Shown here: positions 12,422 through 35,619 of the stretch, piece by piece | Layout of the letters: every line of letters starts with the position of its first letter | How positions within the stretch are numbered: position 1 is the stretch's first letter | NCBI GenBank assembly: GCA_012295275.1 | Contig: CM022670.1 | Span: 39,178,751 to 39,242,750 of the forward strand | DNA from: Chrysomallon squamiferum | Taxonomy: Eukaryota > Mollusca > Gastropoda > Neomphalida > Peltospiridae | DNA length: 64,000 nucleotides | Direction: 5' to 3' | Made by a program: the position numbers and the translations under genes | Notes under the pieces: generated by a model | Told to the model about the DNA's origin: nothing | The model's database searches: none | What the model saw: the letters and a program-made list of their open reading frames with translations, nothing else

Positions 12422-15246
12422 TATTTGGTCGTTTCTGAGCAGAACTTATTGTATTTATTCCAACAGTGCGTTATGGAAATTCAGACTGCATGCCAAGTCA
12501 GCCACACAAACGATACAACTCATCAATCATATTTGTTATTGAAATGAGCGTTGGATATTTCCACAGTCATAAAGCGTTTGGCGAAGTACAAAAGTCGAGA
12601 AGCTATTCACATTTGCACTGAATGGCATCTGAGTAACGCAGTTTGTGCGGATTTGGCAAACAAGTAAATCATATCTTTATTATGGATGCCAGCATAAATG
12701 GAATGACCTTCTTAAATATCTTAACTGTCACTCACAATGTTTACCAATACTCTCCTAGATATAATCGGTTCTAACTGATAACCGACTCGGTAATGCAAAG
12801 CAGTACTTAAAACCAAAAAGTTAAACATCATAAACTATAAACTTCAAAAACGTGTATTATTTAAACTGATTTAGATCTTGCTTGTTTGAAAAGTAATTAT
12901 TCTGAGACCTAACGTTTTTTTTTCTTCTCAAATCCGAATATTTATTCTATGACAAAAAAAGTGAAATAAAACGTTGTTTACTGTGTCTCAGTTTCCGAAG
13001 CGACAATAATTTCGGAGTATAAACGAGCTTTGATTTGGCAGTTCATAATCGTTTTGCGACCAAACCTACGGGTCTTATCGTTAATAACTTCGTTATCGAT
13101 CTTAAATCAAATCTTTCAAACTCCGGATGCCTGTCTTGCTGTGCGTAGCCAAATAACTAACCGTGGCGTGTGGCGGTCATTGAAACGGGGCCTTCCTGGT
13201 AGCTGCTGGAACACAAAACCTGTGTGCTTCAGCGCTACCGAACTGACCGAACAGTGAAGGGAGCTTTTATGTACATATAGAAAATAAGCCGTATTTCAAG
13301 TGCTACTTAGATAAATCAATATGAGAAATGATTGTGAAAAGCGGTACCTGCTTTGTTGTTCTGTTTGACGTCTGCTCGAGTTTCCAGGTTTTGTGATAAG
13401 TGAATGGACGTAAGATAAAATTAAATTCAAACTGAAAGAATGAATTGTTTAACGAAAAAATGTTAACAACTAAACAAATAACAATAATAAAAACAAATAT
13501 TGTTGTTGTTATTCCTTTTATTTTATGTTTTTATTTTTTTCCCCTTAACCAAGCATATCCATATATTCAGTTTAAATATCAAAGATGCATGTATGAATAT
13601 ATAAATAATTTCTTTTATCTTCAAACATGTCATTTTCTCCTTACATTTTAAACTTTCTTCTCCACTTTTTAAACTTTCTATTTCAAATAATGTCAACAGA
13701 ATATTTTTTAACCTTTACTTATTTATCATTTATTTAAAAATTTTATAGGGACTGTAAGATTTTTCCAAACAATTTCCTTCTAAAAACCCAAATACAAATT
13801 CATATACAAAATGTAGATACTATATTATTTAATGATCACAGAAATATCCAGTATACTTGTATACATATTAAAATCTAATACATGTATAAAGAAAATCTCC
13901 ATAACCTGATGCTTTTTATAAACCATCAGATAAACACCAACTGTGTTAAAATAAATTGAACAAACATCAAGACTACTGGGCCAAAAGCATAAAAAAAAAA
14001 AAATAATAATAGTAATAATAAAAAAAAAAAAAAAAAAATAATAAATAAAAAATAATAATAATAATAATTTTAAAAAACAACAGAAAAAAAGGAAATTTTG
14101 GAAAGAACACATTTTTTGTCAAATTAACAAGTACAAAAAATAAAAAAAATAAAATAAAAAAATAAATATATATATATAACAGTAATTAATAATAATTTAA
14201 AAATAAAATAAAATTGGTGATGTATGTTAATGCTGCACAAACTGTAACTAACCCTGCTAGTTTATATAACTAGGTTTTTGACACATAAACACTGATACAA
14301 AAAAATATACAGCGTATAACAGTTTTAAATATTCAAATCATCACAACAAAACAATATAAATAATAATAAATAACATTTTCATATATCACAGCAAATATGA
14401 TGAAGTGCATCAGCTTCAATTTCTTTTTTTTATTCTTTTTTTTTTTTTTTTTTTTTTTATAATATATAATTATTTTTTGATATAATTAACTAGATTCTCT
14501 TTATCTAACTTTTCCTGTGCTTGAAATTTTTTTCAGTTAATAATGGCTTTAATTTCTGTGTGTCTTTTCTAAATGAAGTAATTATTTAACACAATTAATT
14601 ATTTATTTATTATTTAATTTTTTTTAATTTTTTTTTTTTTTTAACATCACTCAGTTTCATTATGACAAGTAAGCACATTGTGATGGGAGTTAGTACATAA
14701 ATAAATTTAAATTAAAAAAAAATAGATTTAAACTACTTTTATCAACAGTTCAGTCATACATAAACAATTTCTATGTGTATAATAAAGTTATTTTTATATT
14801 TTTTAAAATAAATCACAGGATTATTCAAAAAAACATTAATTTTTTTCCTATTGTGAGAGACCATATTTGGCCACTCGACTAAATATAAAAAAAAATCAAA
14901 ATCAAAATTAATTTCCCAGATATAAATATTTGTATTTCTATTAGATAATACATACCACATGCAATACACATTATTACTTTTGTTATTTAATTTTAAAATC
15001 AATTTTGCTCAACAAATAATCTGATCTTCAAAAATACATATATATATATATATATTTAATACAAAATATATTTAAAAAAACACAACAGCTCAGCTGAAAG
15101 ATAAAATAATATCCCATATATAATTATGATCACAACAATTTTCCAGCTGAATCTTGAAATTATGTGTGTATACCCCATCAAGTGTTTTTGCCTTCTGAAT
15201 AAAGGTATGAAATTAATTTGGTTTCACATAGTCAGATTCCATTCAG

Positions 15247-15283
<37 letters not shown>

Positions 15284-15668
15284 GTTTTCAAACATTAAAA
15301 GCATGGTCCTGACTAATAAAAAGTACTTTGGTACTGAGGCAAGAACAGAAGTATTCAGAAATATCCAGATGGCATAATCAGCTGTGACAATTATAAAAAA
15401 ATCCGATGGATAGTTTGTTCCCAACCATCTTATGTAGATAAGACAGACTTTTATCTCCAGCAGTAAATAAACTCAAAAATAAAACAGTTTTAAGCTGGTT
15501 GTTCTCGATTTTTCAGAACCATGGTTCTAAACCTTTCTGCTGAGCTCAGTCTGTCTGTCCTTCTTCCAGTGGAAGGAGGTGATGGGGTCAGGCTGGTACT
15601 CGAAGCACTGTCTCTGGTCACCGGCTCTATAATACTACCAACCGGAACTACTTTCACACGACTGGGAC
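12422..15668. other. Non-coding: upstream of the 339-aa ORF and 3' flank of the CCDC24 homologue
   Basis: About 13030-13260 is noticeably GC-richer and could hold a promoter or non-coding first exon for the minus-strand 339-aa gene. From 13.4 to 15.6 kb the sequence is A/T simple repeat (A/AAT runs at about 13990-14070, T runs at 14430-14460 and 14625-14645, an (AT)n at about 15037-15056, an A32 run at 15250-15281). Part of it is presumably the long 3' UTR of the CCDC24 homologue. No exon seen. Confidence 0.5.
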
Positions 15669-25953
<10,285 letters not shown>

Positions 25954-28900
25954 TCAATTTTGTTTCTCCTTTGGTGTGTGGAATCTTTCCAATAAAGCTC
26001 TCAGGATATTTCCTGGTATCTTCTGGTGTTTTTCAATTAACTTTTCCACAGAAAATTTTACCTATAAAAGAAATCATTTTTCATTTTTTTTTTATCATAA
26101 AACATTATGAAAGTTCAAGCGTACCGTGGTGGCCAATTTAAAACGTTTAATAACATCTTTGTGAATATGAATCTAAAAACAGTAGTACATATACATAATT
26201 TGATTAGCTACAGAAAAAAAAAGAGCTTACTTTTACAGCAAACTGTTCAGGAGTCATGCCAGGCTCAGGATAAATTGGTTCACCGAGGAAACTCCTGAAA
26301 CCAATCAGTGAAACAAAGATTTTATGACCTATTTTATTGTCATCCCAGCTTTATGTCTGGAAACAATCAACAGTAATCATATCAGCAGCTGTCACTCTAT
26401 ACAAGTATTTTATTAGGTTACTGGATTCAGAGCTTCTTTGTTACTGATTTCAGTTAGGTTAGAATTTTCAATCTGAATAATTTAATTTTTATACGTTCAT
26501 CTCTGATAACTTAAAAGATGTAATTAATTCAGTGATCAAGATAAAAATGATTTAGTACAAGGTTTTGTATCTGGATCTGAATTGATTATAATAAATAAAT
26601 AAACATAGGCATTAACAGTTTCAGTTAATTGTTTAAAATGAACTGAATTAGGCCGTGTTTTAATCTTTAATATTATATACAACACAAAATACCTGAGCTT
26701 CACCGGGAAGAAACCATATATTGGAACTATAGGCAAACGGGTCTTTTCATAAAATTTCCTCAGCAGAGCTGAAAATCAAATCAATATCAATATCTACTTC
26801 CAATAAAATTCAGTGATAAATATTAATAAATATTCATGCTTGTTCACATAGGCAAAAACTACTGATTTTGATTATTACTTTTGTTTTGTTTTTATTTCTT
26901 ACAGATTACATGTTTTTTTTAATAATAAAGATCCACTTGTCTGTTACCATAATAAATTAAAAAACTAATTCAAGATTTCATATTAAAAAATTCTGTAAAT
27001 ATAACAGATGGGACAATGTACTTGTCAATAACTATACTGTTACATGAATAATGAAAAATATATTACACTGTATTCATATGTACTAAAACGAAAAAACTAC
27101 TTTCATTTAAAATATTTTATCATTTATCAGATGAATTATTATTTGATTGATAAACTTGTTAGAACACAAAAACTATGACAAAAACATACATCTACCCCAT
27201 CCAGGGGTTCGGAAGGCTTCTCTGCAGTTCTGAGTAAACATAGGAATTACTGGCTACAAAAAGAAAAGAGAAAAGAAAATAATAAAAATAAAATAAATAC
27301 TTTTTCAATTTAAATTTAAAAAATTTAATAATAAAACTAAAGAACCAGATTACATTTTCATACTGCTGTGTCAGATAACTTTTTTGTTTTTGAAATCTAA
27401 AAACATTCAAGAAATATTTATTTTTTAAATCTAATATTCAGACACTTACTACATACAATGTATTTAATAATTACATTTTTATTAACTTAGGAAAAAAATA
27501 AAACAACAACAGAAAAATATTCTTACCACATTGGCTTGCAATGCGACCTTAGCAAAACCGGTTCTTTTTCCCCACATTAATTTATATCTCTCATCACCAA
27601 AAAGTGCTTCTCGCAATCCTCCTGAAAATACATACCAAGTGTGAAATCTAAAAACCATGAAACATCAGTGATATCTTCAACTTAACAGGATCATCCATAA
27701 CCTACAAATACCACAGTACATTAATAAATTGTTTATGAACAGCATTTACACAAAGAATTCTCATCTCTGAATATTGACATCTAATGGATAGCACAATAGA
27801 GTGCGGATGTCATGCTCATGATTCTGAAACATATTATCAGAGGGCAATCATAAAAAATGTTTAGCGTCTCCGAAAACCTTACTAACCTGGTGATATACAC
27901 AGAATATTGCCTTCATTAAGGACATCAATGCAGCTTTGAACTGTACCTGGAGTTACTTGGAATACCTCCATTAGTAAACGCCAACCTGTAACAGAAATCA
28001 GTGTCAACAATCTTTAAAACTGTAGTCTAATAGTTTATTCATTACTGCACATGAACCATTAAAATATCTCCTTAATAAAGTCCACAATTGAAAATATATA
28101 GCTTTAGTTGACAAAGTGTAATTCCATCATAAATTACTATTCATTCTACTCTTTTCTTCAAGCCGATACAAAATATTATTTAAAACAGCTTTCACAAATA
28201 TAAAAGTTATTAGAGAATGTAATTTTTTTTTTTTTTTTGTGGGGGGTTGTTTGTTTTAAGCAAGATACTTACTTACCTGGCATATTAAACAAAAATCTAT
28301 CACCCACACACTTTATATGACGTCCACGTTCAACAAGAGTGCGAGCCAATATGTAATAAACATCAACAGGAATAACAGCATGGTAGTATATTAACAGTGC
28401 AGGCCCAACAGAGGGGAGTCTGTCCAGGTTTACAACTTCATATCCTGCAGATATTCCAAATGAATACATAAAATATATAAAACAAAGGTTAACTGTAGTA
28501 ATATTTATTTTTGGCCATTCAAAATAACTGATAATTAGTCAGTGAAACATTAATTACAAACATACGTAAACAATATTTAAATATATTTATAAAATACTGT
28601 AAATAATTTTTTTTTCTTAAGCAAAATGATATATATAAAAGGTTGTGGTTCATATAAATATAATTTATTATATTACATTTTAAGTATTATGTTTAAATAA
28701 ATAAGTAAATAATATATTATGTTATATTATATAATATCATATTAATTAAATTATATTATATTATATTATATTATATTATATTATATTATATTATATTATA
28801 TTATATTATATTATATTAATTTTTAAAAAAAACAATTAAAAAAATAAAAACATTTTTAAAGAAATTAATACAATGAACAAAGATGAATTACAAACCATGA

Positions 28901-29211
28901 CAGATTCTTCCCTGACCATCCCAAAACACAGCAATAGTCTTACGTGCACCATCCCAAAAATCTCTAGCATAGGCATCTCGAAGTCTGTGGCGCTGGCGAT
29001 AAATAAACAAGAACAGAGTTGATGCATATAAAAATACAAGCAGTACCACTGGAAGGAGGAAGGAAATGATTACAGGGTATACGACCCAGACAACCCAGGA
29101 CCAGTAGTAAATGTCCAGTTGTTCAAACTGTGTCCAGAGATAGCTGATGCACATGTTAGTGGAGTTGTTCAGCATTTCCAAGTGGCCCCAGCAGAACAAT
29201 CTTGAAGTCAT
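25954..29211 (-). CDS. TMEM68: TMEM68 (DIESL-type ER acyltransferase) homologue, 8 exons, 329 aa
   Basis: Exons 5' to 3': 29211-28896, 28444-28277, 27985-27887, 27621-27527, 27253-27190, 26768-26693, 26294-26231, 26061-25954. All are GT/AG and the phase closes at 990 nt (human TMEM68 is 324 aa). Residues about 35-75 are two hydrophobic segments (SWVVWVVYPVIISF, LLPVVLLVFLYAS). A PlsC-type acyltransferase fold follows: block I YYHAVIPVD with its His and Asp, ISPGGLREALFGDE (the Gly/Glu block), VPVIPMFTQNCREAF, and PIYGFFPVKLR. The end, EKLIEKHQKIPGNIL...LLERFH, is nearly identical to the human C-terminus. Mammalian TMEM68 sits in the ER membrane and makes triacylglycerol independently of DGAT1/2. 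All blocks look intact, so activity is likely conserved. Another in-frame ATG lies 12 codons in. A likely 5' UTR acceptor (T-run then ACAG) is at about 29310. Confidence 0.95.
28742..28816. repeat. (TTATA)n pentanucleotide microsatellite
   Basis: About 13 near-perfect copies of TTATA in intron 1 of the TMEM68 homologue, roughly 80 bases from the donor of exon 1. Confidence 0.95.
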
Positions 29212-31387
29212 ATCATGTTGTTATTCTGCAAGCATTTCAAAGAGTTTTGTCATTTCAGCTCTTGTTGAAGTATTGCAGAAAAATCAACAGGCCACAATCA
29301 GATTAACTGTAAAAAAAAAAAAAAAAAAAAAAATGTATTTCTTTAAATAATAAATCAAGTATTATTTCTAAATCAAGTATGAATGGCTATGGGAAATAAA
29401 TTAAATTTCTACAGGTTCAGTTGTTTATGGATTCCATAGATTTTGAACAATATGAAACAGATGTTTCAAGTGACAGTTTAAAGGTAAATAATTTATTGGA
29501 ATTAATTAATGCTTTTGTATTGTGTGGTCATATTTACTTGTGAAGGAAATACCCTTAAAATTATTTCTGCAGTTTATTAATATTAATATTTATGACTTTA
29601 ATTCTGGCAAAACTGACATCCTCAAAAGTAAATGCATGGTTATAAAAACAGCTATGTTTAAAATCTTGTACTCTTTTACATTTCCTGCAAACTGTTAGTT
29701 TTACATTTTCAGAAGGAGAAATAAAATTAAATCATATTATGTGTAGGCTGCATTTATGGTTGCTGAGATTTAGAACATAAATGTAGCACTGATCCAAAAA
29801 TATATTTTTTGTATGTTTATTAAAAACATATTTTCTGTGTGCATAAACATCTCATCTGAGAAAAACATTATTTTTTTCACCAGTAAGATTAGGTGTAGAT
29901 TTTTATTATTATTATTATTATTTTAATATCATTCAAGATATTCAAGAAGTTAAAACCAATATTTGGAATATTTGTTGTTCATGTCACAAGCATTTATTAA
30001 ATCTGTTCTTTGTTTTTATACATTTTAAAAATAACATGATCGTTTAATAGTTTGTTAGTTAATACTGAACAAATATCATTATATACAATTACAAAACTGA
30101 TAAAATTGCAACCAAAAATATTATAGAAATAACAAATAATAATTAAAAACTAATAATAACAATAACAATAATAATTAAAAAAAAAAAAAAAAAAAAAAAT
30201 TAAACAACAATTTTGTCTGAAGCAGTGAAGCCATGTAAAAACATATGTTGTATTCAGTATTGGTTAATTTGGTATCGTTTCTTTTAAAACTAGGGTCAAC
30301 TTTCATTTTAACCGGCTTTGCAGAAGCGCTAAAAATACGGATAGGTACTTACTGATGTGAGAGAACAGCACGTTGATCTGGCTAATTACAATGAGTTTAA
30401 ATATTTAAATGAGATTTAAAATTTCAGTTTCAGCGGAATAAATTTTTTTAAAACATATATTCATTAAAACCTCTACGGCAGACATAAAAAGTACAGCAAG
30501 ACAACGAAGGTTACTACTGCTAGACTAGAGTACATATTATAACTGTTCTTTGGATAATAGTAATAAATATATATCACTGTTATAAAATAATAAACTGTAA
30601 TAAAATATGTTTCAAAACTAGAAGGTTTTAAAAAAAATATTCTAAAATTTATAAAAACGTAACAACTAATATTTTACAAAAAAAGGAGGGGGGACCTTAA
30701 ATCATATAATAATATTTGATAGTGACAGCTGGCTTTAAAAAACAAAAAGGAAATATATATCAAAATTTACTTTAAAACTAATATACAGTAATGAATGAAC
30801 GGTAATCATACCAAAACATCATTCGACTCAAGACAACGCAAAACAGTACACACGCATATAACATTCGCTATACGATTATAAATTCAGTTGTTTGCTACGC
30901 TCAACGGCTGATTATCAGTCAATCTCTGATACGTCAAAATATTACGAAGTAACTCGGTACATTTCGGATGTTACGGAACATATTTATAGTGATGACATTA
31001 ATTGTATAAATAACATAGTAATAATGTACTATAGATTATCTATTAGTTTCAGAAACAGTCAAGTATATATTTTAGTTGTCATTTTATTTCAAGAATAGCA
31101 GAATAATACAACTTAATAAATATTTATTAGCAAATGAGCTGATTTTTATTAAATTAATCAGAGTACCAGTAACATTAACATTTCCGATGGGGGAAAAATA
31201 ATAAAAATAAATAATAACAAAATTAATAGCTCCTCAGTGATAATGCTTATCTCGCAGTTTAGATGAAGCTTAAATAATAACAGTATTTCAAATATATGAA
31301 ATACAGAGTATTATTATTAACATAATTTTCTTGCTATATTCATTACGTAATTTATTAAAACTATATTTTCACATTACAGGCTGATAT

Positions 31388-31497
31388 AATTATTTTGAGG
31401 TTTTGGTTTCTTGCAATTGCCTTTAAGACACATCTTATCTAGAATTATTTTGAGGTTTTGGTTTCTTGCAATTGCCTTTAAGACATATCTTATCTAT
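31388..31497. repeat. 55-bp direct tandem duplication
   Basis: Two adjacent copies offset by 55 bases, starting AATTATTTTGAGGTTTTGGT at 31388 and 31443 and differing at very few positions (ACACATC versus ACATATC near the end). This is a recent local duplication in non-coding DNA. Confidence 0.9.
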
Positions 31498-32496
31498 AAG
31501 TTACTGTAGATTCCAATATCTTGTTTTGTAGTTTTTGATTCACTTTCATTTGTTTCTAACACTGTATATATACATCTGTTTTTCAATTGAGTTTTGTTTA
31601 AATTATTATTTTTTAATGTTCTCACTTCATTTTCTACATTTTTCTATTTTCATTAATGGTTGTTTCTAATTATAAAATGATACTGATAGCAGACATTAAT
31701 AAAGATTCATGATTCAATAAATGGTTATATTATACTGGATTATATGCAAGGAATATGATGTTTAAAGCAAAACTAGAAATGTATGAAATATTGTAACAGA
31801 TTATTTGCAAATGTTGTCATAATTGAATACCATCCAAAAATTTCATGTTAACTACAGGTATATCCAGCATATTGTTTTTTTTTTTTGGGGCTTTCAAAAA
31901 ACAAGTAAATAATTCCCATATATGAATGTAACATTAATCTCAAAAGAATATACATCAAATTTGTGGGGTTGACCTCCCACCCTCCTCCCATTTAATTATG
32001 ACTCAGTGGGATAGCAATGGTGTTAGTTTTAAAATGAATCATAAGAAATATTTAATATATAAAACTGATTAGGATCCAGGCTAGAGAACAAGGCTGTGGC
32101 TGTAGCAAGATGTTTTGTAAAGTAATAACAAAGTTGTGATTCAGTCTTCAACTAAATTTGTAAAGCAGAACTATTGGTTTAGTTATATATGTACATGTGT
32201 ATATAACTAGATATATACATACATACATATATACATATATACATAAATATATATGTATGTACATATAATGGCTTTTGGCTGTATCAGCTGATCTAACAGT
32301 TCTTCAGTGCATATCTATGTGTGAGTCTAGGCTAAAATTATTTAGTTGTTACAAATAATTATTCCAACAATCCAAAAACAAACGACACAAAAAAAAAAGT
32401 TTATTTATTTTTTCACAACACTTGTTACAGACATATAATTAGTTTCAGTGAGCTGCTTTTATCCAAGTTCAGTTTCCAATGTTTTAATGTTGTTAT

Positions 32497-32528
<32 letters not shown>

Positions 32529-33907
32529 AAATTATTATTTTATTTTATCACACCTCGAAACTGCAGATATATATATATCAGAACATCACACTTTGATTAT
32601 AACATGAAGTAGTGAAAAGGAAAACTTTAAAAATATTCCTATCCCTTAAATAAAATAATTTCCATTACAGTAATTGATTATTTTTTTCCAGATAAATACT
32701 ACCTTAAAATACATTATGTGACTGCAAATAAAAAAATTATAAAATTAAAATACAGGATGGCTGATAAATATTATTCATCAGTATAAATAATAAATAAATA
32801 AATAAAAATAATTCTCAGACTCTTCTATAATGCAGTGAGAAAACCAAAATTTGTGGGTGGGGGAAAAAAAGAAGAAATTATTTCATTTCTGTGGCCGTTA
32901 TGAGCCACCCTGAATGTAATTACAAAACAAACATTCGTAACATTAAATACCCATCTGAACTAATGTTAACTGAAGACTGTTTTAATAAGGAGATAAATAT
33001 TTTAAAAAATAAACCAGTAAACACATAAACAAATATTTAGAGGGACAAATATTTAACTGAGATCAATCATAAACGTAACTGAAATAAACAGTTATTAATA
33101 ATACACTTCTGTTATGTGAAAATTAATATAAAAGGTCACAGCAAAAATTAAAAACTTCTGGATATTAAAAATAAACCAATGCCCTTTAGTGGAGGAAATT
33201 AGGTTTGGTATAAACATTTATAAAGTTAATATAATTATGAGATAAAATAGTTAAAGAAAAAATATAAAAATTAATTTTGATACAGTAAATGAAAATAGTG
33301 AATTTATTATGCCAATGATCATAGTTTAGATCACCAGTATGCTATTTACTATTTTTTCATGATACACTAAGAAAAATGTATATGTAAAGCAAATATAAAA
33401 ATGAATGCTAAAAGGCTGTTTAAATGCAGCATAAACTATGTTAGTCAAAATATAATAATAAAATTTTAAACATTAATATACAATAATGTTTTTCACATTA
33501 CATTTAAAAAAAAAAACACAAAAAAAACAACAAACTTATAACTATAATGGAAATAAAAAAAATATATTACACCAGTACACCAATTAACATAACAGTTTAA
33601 GAAAATTAATTGGTATTTTCTGTTCCAGATTAAGTACAATAATAAAACATTCGTATAGTTAAGATTTTCTAAAGTCAATTATTTAAAAAGACTATCATTT
33701 CCTAACATAAAATAAAGTTAAACAAGTAATTACAGATGTAAAAATGTATCTGGGGAAATTAACAAAAAGCGTAAATAAATGTTATATACTTGCACGTCGA
33801 TATTTGGTTTGTAGCTTGACACAACCATGTCTAATGATAAAGTATAAAAGTAAAATAATACGCACAGAAATAAGTAAAACAAACAAACCAAAATTTAAAA
33901 AATAAAT

Positions 33908-33910
33908 CTA

Positions 33911-33941
<31 letters not shown>

Positions 33942-33945
33942 GCCT
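33908..33945. repeat. (CTGT)n microsatellite
   Basis: Perfect CTGT units (about 8) flanked by CTAT variants. Confidence 0.95.
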
Positions 33946-34250
33946 ATCTATACAGACAAGCCAGTCTGTGGACATTGTCTAAAAGACTGATCTTGCTACT
34001 CATAGCATCTCCTACTACTGTCGAACATTTTGTTTCCACAACAACCACTTGAAAGTAAATAAAACATGTAAAGGCTCTGTGTTTTGTAACAGATACATTT
34101 AAACAAACATCTTTGAAAAAAAAATTAAGCAAATAAATGAATGAAAATTATTACAATAAAATATATTTTATAAACAATAACGTCTGTTGTTGATGTTTAT
34201 AAATAATGTAGAAAGTCTCTTTTGTCTTCTGCTTCTATATTTTGTCTTGT

Positions 34251-34348
34251 TTAGGTGATTAAATTCTGACCAGGGGAAGGATCTTCATGATCCAGCAGAT
34301 CAGAGGACCTGGAGGTTAGAATGGCTGAATCCATTTCTTCAAAACACT
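34251..34348 (-). CDS. Candidate alternative last exon of the PGAP6-like gene
   Basis: A strong acceptor (TTTTCTTTCAG) opens a frame of 31 residues with a sensible, acidic, protein-like sequence (CFEEMDSAILTSRSSDLLDH..., then EDPSPGQ) that stops at TAA 34251-34253. No other minus-strand gene lies between this and the PGAP6-like C-terminal exon. That exon has an internal donor (AAAG|GTATTC at 39349/39348) whose phase (1) matches the two bases needed here. Using it replaces the 21-22 residue read-through tail and gives a 762-aa protein, near the human 771. The phase match alone has a one-in-three chance, so this needs a transcript. Confidence 0.5.
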
Positions 34349-35239
34349 CTGAAAGAAAATTTTATTTCTCTTGTACGTCCACAGATGAATATCGCACTCC
34401 ATTCTTCAAAGTTGTTTTATTTTTATTATTATTACTATTATTTTTTTTTTTTAAAGCACATTTCCCTTCAGTTTAAAAACACAGTTGCCTTATTTTTCAA
34501 CTGAAAAGCTTTGCTTATATTATTTATTTAAAATACATAAATTTATTTAAATACTTCAATACATTAGAATGTAAATTAATGTGATCTAAAAAAAACAACA
34601 AAAAAAAAAAAACAAATCAAAACAATTATAATTTAAGGCAGTTTGTTCAAATGACAATGTTATTAATCAAAATGTCAGTTAATTATCTCTTTGAAAGAAC
34701 AAATTTTAACCCACTAGAAAAATAATAAGCCAGACAATGTTATAAAAAGATTTCTTTCAGCCTTTGCAATAAGTAAAAACAATATTAATATAAAAACAAA
34801 CACAATAAATCCTGTTTTTAAAAGAACAGATATCCATCTTTAAACACAGTAAGCCCCAAAAAAGAAAGAAAAACCAAAAATATAAAACCTTTAATTTTAG
34901 ATAATTCTAATAATCTACACAATATATACAAAAAGTGCAGATAAAAAGCAAAACATTTAATAAAGAAAACTACAAAAAAAACTATGTGAATTTTCATGCA
35001 AAAACTGCCTGAACTAGAATATAAAACATGCAAAAATTACATTAAAAAAAAAAACCAACCCAACAACATCTTGCAAATCAATCATAAATAAATCCTGTTT
35101 TAAATCTTAATCTAAATTATAACAATATTTTAAAACTGCACTGAAGGATAAAACAATCTGATAATTACCAAATTAAGTTAATGCAACCATTTTACTGTGT
35201 CCACAGATGACTTTAATTTCAAAAATGTAACTCTAATAA

Positions 35240-35456
35240 TAATGATTCTAGGGCATTTCCCCCTGGTCATTTCCTGGATTGCCTGGGGGGAATGTCTAGG
35301 GTGGAATTGCCCTGATACCCTGATATGTTAATAATAATAAATATAATAGAGATATGGGGGGAAATATCCTATGGGGGAAATGACCAAGGGGAAAATGACC
35401 GGGGGGACTGACTGGGGGGAATGTCCAGAGGAGGGAAATGCCACAGAATCGTTAAT
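35240..35456. repeat. Foldback inverted repeat (MITE-like or MULE terminal region)
   Basis: The left arm begins GATTCTAGGGCATTTCCCCC at about 35244. The right end read on the other strand begins GATTCTGTGGCATTTCCC at about 35453. Between them are several copies of GGTCATTTCC / GGGGGAAATGACC in opposite orientations, so the segment could fold on itself. It is C/G-run-rich, unlike its surroundings, and sits about 165 bases before the transposase remnant. No clear target-site duplication was found. Confidence 0.7.
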
Positions 35457-35619
35457 TGCAAGTTGTGATTAATTACCATGGTTAATTTTATTGAATCAAA
35501 GAAATTAATTTACAAATCAAACAACTACTCATGAGAACTATTCTGGAGGAGTAGGTACTCTTTGAGGATATAGAAGGAGGTAATATCTTAGTACGAGTCA
35601 GTTACTTTCAAAACTAACC

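Larger units (their letters stand above)
29310..34250. other. Non-coding: upstream of the TMEM68 homologue and flank of the PGAP6-like gene
   Basis: AT-rich with no gene recognised. A CA|GTAAGT donor on the minus strand at about 30350 could end a non-coding first exon of TMEM68. The stretch includes a 55-bp tandem duplication at 31388-31497, (ATT)n at about 32504-32525, TATA/CATA repeats at about 32210-32260 and (CTGT)n at 33908-33945. If the alternative last exon at 34251-34348 is real, its 3' UTR would lie in the right part of this stretch. Confidence 0.5.

Noticed and set aside
13030-13257. 75-codon plus-strand frame in a GC-richer patch
   Set aside because: No family or splice support; the composition fits a promoter or 5' UTR of the minus-strand 339-aa gene better.
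29415-29483. Plus-strand candidate exon (acceptor CTACAG, 23 codons with MDSIDFEQYE, donor AAG|GTAAAT)
   Set aside because: Good splice signals but no partner exon was found upstream or downstream on the plus strand, and it lies in the probable 5' UTR intron of the TMEM68 homologue.
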